Shown here one piece after another: positions 59,301 through 64,000 of a stretch of DNA of 64,000 bases. Below the pieces are notes generated by a model that searched no databases, was not told the origin of the DNA, and saw nothing but the letters and a program-made list of their open reading frames with translations. The translations under genes were made by a program, and so were the position numbers. Within the stretch, counting starts at the first letter, position 1, and each line of letters starts with the position of its first letter. This stretch comes from Lytechinus variegatus (taxonomy: Eukaryota; Echinodermata; Echinoidea; Temnopleuroida; Toxopneustidae), in contig NC_054741.1 of NCBI RefSeq assembly GCF_018143015.1, positions 57,055,048 through 57,119,047 of the forward strand, in the 5' to 3' direction.

Positions 59301-62300
59301 CATTTGGTCTACTATCACTTGGTCTAAACTCATTTCGGCTAACAATCATTTGGTCTAATTGCCATTTGGTCTAATAACCAATATGTCCAATTGCCATTTT
59401 GGCTAATCACCATTTCGTCTAATACGCATACTGGTCTACTATGCTGCACTAGCGCCCTCTACGACCCGAGTCGACTCTATTCGCGATTGTGGGCCTAATT
59501 AATTACCAATTCTCTTCAACTTCTTGATTTATTTTATCACTGTTGACTAGTGTTGTTCGTCATTGATTACTTTGCATTATGGAAGTGTTTTCCACCCCAA
59601 AGGGGAAGCAATGTGTGTCTTATCGAGGTTATACATACACGATACGGGCGAGGAAAAACGGAATGGTATACTGGCGATGTCGCCAGCGGACAACGTGCTC
59701 TGGCACGTTGGTAACCCCATTAGCAAAAGCTAGATCCGCAAAAGGGATGTGATATAATTATACCCGGCAGGCCTATATACTCGCGACCAAAAATCTACTC
59801 TAGTGATTTCAATACCCCCCCCCTTCCTGTAAACTCCTGGATCCGCGCCTACGTAGTAGTAATTATTTTAATTATGTATATTATTTCTATTATGATTATC
59901 CTTATTATTATCATTTTTGTTAATATTAGTAATATGATCATCATAATTATTATTATTGGTAGTATTATTGTGAATTTTATTATTATTATTATTATTATTT
60001 ATTAGTATCATTATGATGATTATCATTCTTATTATTATATCCATTAATTGCTACAGCATGAGTATATCACAAACATTATACTCATCGTTATTGTCAATAC
60101 TACTAGGCCTACATTTATTTTAGGCGCAGGCGGGCTTCTAGCGACGGGAAACGAACAAAAAGGGAGAGGATAGTACAGGGAAAGAAGATAGGACAGATCG
60201 GGAAGAGCTCTTTTTTTGGGGGGTGGGGGTATATTGATCAATAATATTTCTTTAAAAGGCTATATTGTCTTTCATCTGTTTATCGTATTTTGATATCGGA
60301 ATACAATATTCTCCTTTCTTTTTTTTTAATAAAAATTGAGCGACAAATTAAAATAAAAGGACCCTTTTCCATTTTCCCCATCTTAGTTCCCCTTTTATAT
60401 GTGTGTGTGTGCGTGTGTGTGTGCGTTTTAGGGGGGTGGGGGTGCCTGAATTGCTGTACCCACTGAATCGACCCTTGCGATAGTAGTTATCATCATAGTT
60501 TTTAGGGTTTTTTTAAACTAATATCATCAATAATTTCAAGGTATTAAAGTCATTTCGCTCCCCTCCTCGGATAACGCAAATTATTTGTATTAGACGAAAT
60601 GGCTATTGGACCGAATGGCTATTAGACTAAATGGCTATTGGACGATTTGGGAATTGGACGAAATGGTTAGTAGACGATTTGGTTGGTAGACGAACTGATT
60701 ATTGGACCTAATGGTTGATGGACGGAATGACTATTAGACGAAATGGCAATTGGACGAGTCGATAAGTAGACGATGTGGATATTGGACCAACTGAAATTAG
60801 CCGACATGGCTATTGGACCAAATGAACGGTGGACGAACTGGTTAATGGACGATTTGGCATTAGACCAAATGGATTTAGACGAAATGGTTGGTAGACGAAA
60901 TGGTTGTAGACGAATTGGCTATAGACTAACTGGCTATTAGACTAAATGGCTATTAGACGAAATGGTGATTGGACGAAATGGGTGGTAGACGAAATGTTGA
61001 TGGACGAAATGGCATTAGACGAAATGAATGTAGACCATGTGGTGAGTGGACGGGATGGCAGTAGACGAATTGGCAATTTACCGACTACACATACCACACG
61101 GGTCTTGTGATCTAGTGGTAAGAGCATTGGACACATGATCGCAAAGTTGTGAGTTCAAATCCCCCCTCTGCCACTGCCTCCACTTCGATAAAAAGGCCCA
61201 TTAGTAATTTCCGTTGTCTATAGGGTCAGCCACTATGTCTGATCAACTTTGATGTAAAATTTGTCCTATGTAATTGATTATAGATCAGTTTGGCGTTATA
61301 CCAGCACAAACAAAAGAAAAACCTGTCCTACCAAGTTCCTATGGGAGTTACCATAACAGAAACAGGATTGCTGAAGACACTAACCTCTTCCTGTATTTTT
61401 GTCCATTCAGTATCACTGACGACTCTCTTGCCTGCCAGCAGGGAGTAGAGATCAGTCTTAGAGCGAGCACTGGCCAAAACACTCTTCATCTCCTCTGATT
61501 CAGGAGTTCCTAAAAGTAAAAAAAACATCATAAACAATTACGATGCAGGAAATCTTTTAATGTAGTATCTCTTCCATTTGCTATTTCTTACAAATGCTAC
61601 ACAATTATATTTTTAGCAGGATTTTACATAGGAATTATTGAAATTTGGGGAAACATTTTTCCTCAATGAAAATTGCAGATTCAATTTGAGAATTTAAGTT
61701 ATTCCCTGAGCAAAGAATGATGATGGTGATGATGATCTTTGGGACAATGGTGGTGTGAAGATGACCACAATCAGGAGGAAGATTATGATGATGATCATAG
61801 TGGTGATCCTGATCAGAGGATTTCCTCGCCCACGTTCATTCGCTCACAGAATTGCGGGCGGAATCCTGATTTTACAAGTCCTTCCAAGAAAAATAAATAT
61901 CCACTTTGAGTTCTATACCTGAGATAGCTCTTTCTTGTGCCTCTGTTAAACTGATAGTGGATGATAGCGAAACAGAATCGTAACTGGTGCCCAAGAGATC
62001 AGACGTATTGTGTCCGCTCTGAGCTCCAATCTCTGATAAGCTGCCATGAACTGTTGACTTGGCTCCTGAAGCCGAGTCTGTAGTGTCAAATTGTAACAGC
62101 GCTTCTGGGTCGACATTGGGGCTGACAAAGTTGATAGATGGATGGAGTCTTGAAGGTGTGGAGCTGATAGGCATGTCCATGGAGGAGGGGACCAGGAGAG
62201 CATCGTCGCTGTCCTCGATGTCGTCTCTACTCAGAAGGGAAGATGAGTTGGTTTGTACAGGTGCAGGCGATGCTTGTTGAGTAACTTCTTGCTGCATGGA

Positions 62301-63178
62301 TTAAGAACACATAGTAATATTACAGCATAACTATTAAATCCCCCTACCAGATATAACTATCAAATACATATCTCTGACTTACTATACATGAGACCTTCCT
62401 GAAATCATTCATCTCTTTTTCTAGTTCTCATGGCAATTTTAATATTCTTTTTAAATGATCTTCACTTTGGAAATTAATAGAGCAAAGCAAGCATGGGGGT
62501 TGGACATACAAAGATGATTATTTCATAGGATATGAGTAACATAAAATTACAAATAGTTGTCCCAATTGAGGGTAGGGATTTGTCTGTTGGATGGTCAGCA
62601 CTGAAATTAGATCTACCATTTAAGTATGAATAACTAGTTTTGCAATGGATAATAATGCTCCATTGACATGTAGCAGAACCCCCCGAATTGTCAGAAGGGG
62701 CAACAGTAATTTGTTCCCAACTTTGTTGACTTAATACACTTTCTCTTTAAATTCCTATTGCATTTTTACAGCTGAGAACATACAGGACTTCCCATTACAT
62801 TAATTCAATGAATATTATGTCTTATCACAACCCATTATCTTTACAATTCAGCCATACCCCCAGCCATAGACTGAATCTCAATGAACAAAAGGCAATGCCC
62901 TTTGTTCCTTACCTCTGCCGTCTCCTTGGAATGTCTTTTCTCCAGGTTCTCTCGCTTCTCCTTCAGGACTTTGACCTTCTTCTCCTGCTCCTCACGCTCC
63001 TGGTCCTTCTTCAGGAGCTCGGCGATCTGTCTCTGCTGTTCTTCCGTCAGGACGCTCTCCATCCTCCTCATGTCCATCATCTGCAACCTCTGAGATTCTA
63101 GGAACTGATCGTTGGCCATCTGCCAGGTTTGCTGGAGCTGAGAGTGAGCTTGTTTCTCTTGCTCTAGAATACAGCACA
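47163..63178 (-). CDS. RABEP1: Rabaptin (RABEP1/2-like) Rab5 effector with C-terminal FYVE finger, 13 exons, 5' part not in window
   Basis: Rabaptin is a coiled-coil homodimer that binds Rab5-GTP, and Rabex-5, on early endosomes. Thirteen exons join in a single frame (about 658 residues; human rabaptin-5 is 862). Matches in order: LEQEKQAHSQL..NDQFLESQRL; LTEAQERAISG; RVVSDTEWTKIQEE; GRPCDMCTNYEQQLQGLQ; KYRDDIITVRVNADHTE; and SEAVQKDFVKLSQSLQVQLE, the Rab5-binding C-terminus. Human rabaptin-5 ends ~30 residues later. Here the frame runs on into a FYVE-type finger with four CxxC pairs and a basic KKKKNHCKHCG. An uncharacterised FYVE class in bilaterian Rab effector proteins is known to me from domain databases, so the fusion looks ancestral and human-lost. 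RABEP1 versus RABEP2 is not resolved. Upstream exons lie beyond 64000 or were not found. Confidence 0.92.
47784..47838. repeat. Hairpin with a 22-bp perfect palindrome
   Basis: GTGTGACACAATTGTGTCAC is palindromic, and outer arms GCGTTCTGT / ACAGAACGC extend it. It lies in the last rabaptin intron. Role unknown. Confidence 0.75.
48270..48866. mobile_element. Long-arm inverted-repeat MITE, family B, copy 2
   Basis: Similar to 23143-23725: inner TTTCATCAAAATCAGATGTA, TTTTACATCCGATTTTTC and TGATGACATCATCCACTCAC are shared, and the right end is GTGAACTTGACCTTTAA. It lies in a rabaptin intron, about 40 bases from the FYVE exon. Confidence 0.75.
48908..49021 (-). CDS. RABEP1: Rabaptin exon, junction of Rab5-binding coil and FYVE finger
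   Basis: 38 codons: VQLEVIRQKDNEVRWQHEDD then ADKCNNCKTVFGTSKKKK. The first residues equal VQLERIRQ of human rabaptin. WQHED followed by CNNC is the start of a FYVE finger. Because one exon encodes both, the fusion is not an artefact of joining two genes. Donor GTTTGA. Confidence 0.93.
49022..49828 (-). other. Rabaptin intron with a weak internal repeat
   Basis: The phrase TTTTACGAA/TTTTACAAA-CTGGCTCAAAC recurs around 49215, 49400, 49525 and 49585 with uneven spacing, which suggests an old tandem or palindromic element. Nothing coding. Confidence 0.4.
49829..49945 (-). CDS. RABEP1: Rabaptin exon, Rab5-binding region
   Basis: 39 codons: TNLEAELQERRKKNQNLQSE then LENSEAVQKDFVKLSQSLQ. It matches SEQVQRDFVKLSQTLQ, the C-terminal Rab5-binding segment of human rabaptin-5. 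Confidence 0.94.
50558..50708. mobile_element. Small hairpin MITE
   Basis: TTCTACGGCGACTGTACGGC and GCCGTACAGCTGACGTAGAA are inverted arms about 85 bp apart, flanked by TTGG..CATTTG / CCAATATG. About 151 bp, non-coding, intronic. Confidence 0.75.
50904..51254. mobile_element. Inverted-repeat MITE interrupted by a LINE tail
   Basis: AGGGTCCCATAACACAAAG and CTTTGTGTCACGGGCCCCT are the inverted ends, with GATTGATCG / CGATCATTG inside. The middle (50958-51168) is foreign. AATGATT at 50951-50957 and 51169-51175 marks the split. Confidence 0.75.
50958..51168 (+). mobile_element. 5'-truncated LINE 3' tail, nested
   Basis: About 211 bp ending TTGGAAATAAAATCTGAA with TCTGAA repeats, the tail style of CR1/L2-like LINEs. 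A 7-bp direct repeat AATGATT borders it inside the hairpin MITE. No coding part remains. Confidence 0.7.
51567..51733 (-). CDS. RABEP1: Rabaptin coiled-coil exon
   Basis: Begins by completing a leucine, then VLRNLREDYEKEKKSRGE, TLREVQESKKSMQGKSKEV and ITALREQVEELSAHK. Heptad-rich, phase-consistent, donor GTATTA. Confidence 0.9.
51890..52260 (+). other. Possible Penelope-like terminal-repeat fossil
   Basis: A GC-richer stretch with a TATATAAGG box at about 52109 and CCGAGGACAAG..CTTGAAACGTCGAG at about 52147-52180. CTCGAC upstream can pair with GTCGAG. The pattern resembles the hammerhead-bearing terminal repeats of Penelope-like retroelements. It is broken and has no enzyme frame. Family assignment is tentative. 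Confidence 0.35.
52464..52626. mobile_element. Small hairpin MITE, copy 3 of a three-copy family
   Basis: Left end CAGGAGAGTGTTTCATCAAC, right end CTTTCATGAAACGCTCCCCTG. Inner GTTGTCAGATC and CGGATAAACTGG match the copy at 8681-8847 in inverted orientation. Intronic in rabaptin. Confidence 0.75.
53023..53212 (-). CDS. RABEP1: Rabaptin exon
   Basis: 63 codons plus one base: ELSRLCMKYRDDIITVRVNA, DHTESSLRSELSFTREQLES, TYQTELDDYKEEL. Aligns with LVLKYREDIINVRTAADHVEE in human. Donor GTGAGT. Confidence 0.94.
53612..53713 (-). CDS. RABEP1: Rabaptin exon
   Basis: 34 codons, VTKLQKENDSLSAKRSLHQS then LQSSEPFDLPTSPQ. It matches VRLQKDNDSLQGKHSLHVSLQ of human rabaptin-5. Acceptor TCTTCAG, donor GTTCGT. 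Confidence 0.92.
54250..54288 (-). CDS. RABEP1: Rabaptin micro-exon
   Basis: 13 codons, QILFESREQLYQE, between a CACTGCAG acceptor and a GTAAGT donor, phase 0. Small, but both splice sites are strong and the frame is kept. Confidence 0.8.
54509..54607 (-). CDS. RABEP1: Rabaptin coiled-coil exon
   Basis: 33 codons, IKTLTTKNGESEQLLSNIRH then QYLKSQNELHSQM. Phase 0, acceptor CTTTCAG, donor GTAAGT. Same length as the neighbouring exon. Confidence 0.87.
54660..54960. repeat. ATC/TCA-type triplet microsatellite
   Basis: Imperfect TCA/ATC/CTC triplets fill a rabaptin intron and generate an acidic, methionine-rich frame on the minus strand that is not a gene. Confidence 0.7.
55519..55875. mobile_element. 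Diverged element with GTCTCGCC ends
   Basis: TTGTGTCTCGCCCACTTGTG and CTTCTGGTTGGCGAGACAAA are loosely inverted. The interior has ATGACCTTTGACCTTACCATG, recalling the units at 11.7 and 18.9 kb. A probable distant relative of those elements with a single unit. Confidence 0.6.
55922..56020 (-). CDS. RABEP1: Rabaptin coiled-coil exon
   Basis: 33 codons, QLEQEIDNVLREQKIRSELE then ESLKNAAEDAQIQ. Heptad-like leucines and phase 0 borders. Acceptor TTTTCAG, donor GTGAAT. Confidence 0.88.
56021..57147 (-). other. Rabaptin intron, nothing recognised
   Basis: AT-rich intron with a G run at 56851-56864. No exon or clear transposon ends. Confidence 0.4.
57148..57270 (-). CDS. RABEP1: Rabaptin exon with CDMC motif
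   Basis: 41 codons: IRFAREKLGRPCDMCTNYEQ, QLQGLQTKYSESVESS, TLRQ. RPCDMCTNYEQQLQGLQ is almost identical to RRCDMCSNYEKQLQGIQ in human rabaptin-5. Phase 0 at both ends. About 4.1 kb of transposon-filled intron separates it from the upstream exon. Confidence 0.94.
58037..58774. mobile_element. Long-arm inverted-repeat transposon, 728 bp, with TATAT duplication
   Basis: GCAGTGCGTCCCAGAAAAAA and GTTTTTTGTGGGACGCGCTG are inverted ends of arms that extend about 200 bp (AATTTAAAGCTTAGAATCTC; AGATGAAAGAGGATATTCTG; CTCACTCATGCGTGAATGAG). TATAT stands directly outside both ends. The centre has no transposase frame. It lies in a rabaptin intron. Confidence 0.85.
58860..58943 (-). mobile_element. Possible second tRNA-like SINE head
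   Basis: On the minus strand GTCTAGTGGTGAGAGCATAGG resembles the SINE A-box region and GGTTGTAATTGTC is a weak B box. The foldback element inserted at the edge of this sequence. Confidence 0.35.
59579..59752 (+). CDS. FLYWCH-like zinc finger reading frame inside the foldback element
   Basis: 57 residues: MEVFSTPKGKQCVSYRGYTY, TIRARKNGMVYWRCRQRTTC, SGTLVTPLAK and on to TGA. The pattern (F..TPKGK, Y.GY.Y, YWRC, C.GTLVT) fits the first three quarters of a FLYWCH finger, including both cysteines. The terminal H.H pair is absent before the stop; it could lie in a following exon or be lost. FLYWCH fingers accompany Mutator-like transposases, which agrees with the 9-bp duplication. Intact start and stop, but expression is unknown. 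Confidence 0.65.
   Translation: MEVFSTPKGKQCVSYRGYTYTIRARKNGMVYWRCRQRTTCSGTLVTPLAKARSAKGM
59870..60050. repeat. ATT-rich triplet microsatellite
   Basis: Imperfect ATT/ATC triplets in the centre of the foldback element. Confidence 0.7.
61092..61270 (+). mobile_element. tRNA-derived SINE
   Basis: TGATCTAGTGGTAAGAGC is an A-box-like and GAGTTCAAATCCC a B-box-like RNA polymerase III element about 40 bases apart. The clover-leaf does not close cleanly and there is a non-tRNA body after it, so a SINE rather than a tRNA gene. It abuts the foldback element. Confidence 0.6.
61385..61509 (-). CDS. RABEP1: Rabaptin exon
   Basis: TPESEEMKSVLASARSKTD then SLLAGKRVVSDTEWTKIQEE. SDTEWTKIQEE matches SETEWNLLQKE in human rabaptin-5. 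The incoming split glycine codon fits the previous exon. Confidence 0.92.
61919..62291 (-). CDS. RABEP1: Rabaptin exon, serine-rich linker
   Basis: 124 codons plus one base. QEVTQQASPAPVQTNSSS starts an unstructured serine/acidic linker that ends in SLTEAQERAIS, matching the MLTKDQERAIK of human rabaptin. The linker between coiled coils is where human rabaptin binds GGA/gamma-adaptin ears; an acidic DSDDALLVP lies there, but I cannot assign it as that motif. Confidence 0.9.
62292..62912 (-). other. Rabaptin intron, nothing recognised
   Basis: AT-rich, no exon or repeat boundary. Confidence 0.4.
62913..63178 (-). CDS. RABEP1: Rabaptin exon (most upstream one found)
   Basis: 88 codons after a split valine: CCILEQEKQAHSQLQQTW, NDQFLESQRLQMMDMRRM, then a highly charged coiled coil to RHSKETAE. 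Acceptor CTTCAACAG, donor GTAAGG. Four decayed copies of its first ~100 bases lie just upstream in the intron. Confidence 0.93.
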
Positions 63179-63790
63179 CTGTTGAAGAAACACATTAAAC
63201 ATGGTCACAATCTTCACATTATCTGCAGTATCCGAGATTCTAGGAACTGATCGTTGGCCATCTGCCAGGTTTGCTGGAGCTGAGAGTGAGCTTGCTTCTC
63301 TTCGTCTAGAATACAGCACACTGTTGAGGAAACACATTAAACATGGTCACAATCTTTACATTATCTGCAGTATCTGAGATTCTAGGAAGTGATTGTTGGC
63401 CATCTGCCAGGTTTGCTACAAGCTGAGAGTGAGCTTGCTTCTCTTGCTCTAGAATACAGCACACTGTTGAGAAAATCATGTGCAACATGGTCACAATCTT
63501 CATATTATCTGCACAGTATCTGAGAATCTAGGATCTCATTGTTGGCCATCTGCCAGGTTAGCTTCAAGCTGAGAGTGAGCTTGCTTCTCTTGCTCTAGAA
63601 TACAGCACACTGTTGAGAAAATCATGTGCAACATGGTCACAATCTTAATATTATCTGCACAGTATTTGAGATTCAAGGATCTGATTGTTGGCCATCTGCC
63701 AGGTTTACTACAAGCTGAGTGTGATTTTGCTTCTCTTGCTCTAGAATACAGCACACTGTTGAAAAATCACATCACACATGGTTACAATCG
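63179..63790 (-). repeat. Four decayed tandem copies of the 5' part of a rabaptin exon
   Basis: The exon edge marker ACAGCACACTGTTGA recurs at 63171 (true exon), 63313, 63456, 63602 and 63748: spacings 142, 143, 146 and 146. Each unit is about 100 bases of exon start (the codons for CCILEQEKQAHSQL..NDQFLES) plus about 40 bases of intron with its CAACAG acceptor. The nearest copy is almost identical to the exon but reaches a stop after LESRILQIM. The three outer copies have shifted frame after HSQL (reading VANLADGQQ). Confidence 0.9.
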
Positions 63791-64000
63791 TCACATTACC
63801 TGCAGTAACTGAGATTCCACGAACAACATTCATAAAGTGCTTGACACAATGTTTCAAAGCTCTGCATACTATCACCCTGGCTTTAGCACGGCTACCATGA
63901 TTAAAAGCTTGAGCCATGGCTACCTTGATCAGGTGCTCAACATTCAAGGAATTCCTTACTACAAGATAATCATTTACTACATCTGGGTGGAGAGTGGCAA
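63791..64000. other. Unassigned, possibly a dispersed repeat
   Basis: Contains a less AT-rich stretch with CACCCTGGCTTTAGCACGG and ends in GGGTGGAGAGTGGCAA. A minus-strand frame runs through it but resembles no part of rabaptin. Confidence 0.3.

Larger units (their letters stand above)
58944..61091. mobile_element. Foldback-type Mutator-like element with FLYWCH frame and 9-bp target duplication
   Basis: GACTACACA flanks both ends (58944-58952, 61083-61091). The element, 58953-61082, begins GGTTTATTGCCATTTCGTC and ends GACGAATTGGCAATTTACC. Each arm is some 450-500 bp of tandem ~15-20-bp units: ATTTCGTCTAATAGCC-like on the left and its complement, GGCTATTAGACGAAATGG-like, on the right. Long inverted arms made of short tandem units define foldback elements; the sea urchin TU family is the known case. 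A 9-bp duplication is typical of Mutator-like elements. The centre holds a FLYWCH-like frame (59579-59752), simple ATT repeats and no full transposase. Confidence 0.85.

Noticed and set aside
58960-59440. CRISPR-like array of short repeats
   Set aside because: Units are 15-20 bp, degenerate, without spacers of fixed length, mirrored by an inverted array and inside a eukaryotic foldback element.
61096-61165. tRNA gene
   Set aside because: A and B boxes are present, but acceptor and anticodon stems do not close and a SINE-like body follows.
63741-63947. 68-codon minus-strand frame (VEHLIKVAMAQAFNH) upstream of the rabaptin array
   Set aside because: Does not resemble rabaptin and runs into a decayed exon copy; the plus strand looks like a dispersed repeat.

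Overview
The window is animal nuclear DNA and reads as an echinoderm, most likely a sea urchin. It is AT-rich, its genes are split by GT-AG introns, and small inverted-repeat transposons and tandem repeats are dense. The foldback element near 59-61 kb recalls the TU elements described from sea urchins. The species call is inference. I see no bacterial, organellar or CRISPR features.

Three host genes lie on the minus strand; exon borders were worked out by hand from frame, splice sites and remembered human proteins. (1) 9274-24511: an INPP5K (SKIP)-type inositol polyphosphate 5-phosphatase. Eight exons cover the 5-phosphatase domain and the C-terminal SKICH domain; only the extreme N-terminus was not found. 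(2) 36784-39952: POLD4, the small subunit of DNA polymerase delta, complete in four exons and 153 residues. (3) 47163-63178: a rabaptin (RABEP1/2-like) Rab5 effector. Thirteen exons cover the middle and C-terminus, and upstream exons lie beyond the right edge or were not found. Unlike human rabaptin-5, this protein ends in a FYVE-type zinc finger split over its last two exons.

Region by region. 0.6-4.3 kb: a nearly whole APE-type LINE on the minus strand. 5.6-7.1 kb: five 303-bp tandem repeats. 9.5-11.3 kb: a TA-flanked inverted-repeat element inside a trinucleotide repeat. 11.5-12.8 and 18.7-19.6 kb: two copies of an element with internal ~160-bp repeats. 25.85-26.64 kb: a LINE 3' fragment. 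27.3-29.6 kb: a long inverted repeat carrying a nested TTAA-flanked element. 29.8-30.4 and 33.7-34.7 kb: two more inverted-repeat elements. 40.5-41.0, 48.3-48.9 and 50.6-51.3 kb: MITE-like elements, one with a LINE tail nested in it. 58.0-58.8 kb: a 728-bp element. 58.95-61.08 kb: a Mutator-like foldback element with 9-bp target duplications and a FLYWCH-like reading frame, followed by a tRNA-derived SINE.

The three genes share no pathway: phosphoinositide 5-phosphatase, replication polymerase subunit, endosomal Rab5 effector. The phosphatase and the FYVE-bearing rabaptin both touch phosphoinositide/endosome biology, but nothing here shows co-regulation. The most distinctive observations are two independent arrays of exon-edge repeats (in the phosphatase and rabaptin introns), the rabaptin-FYVE architecture, and the FLYWCH-bearing foldback element.
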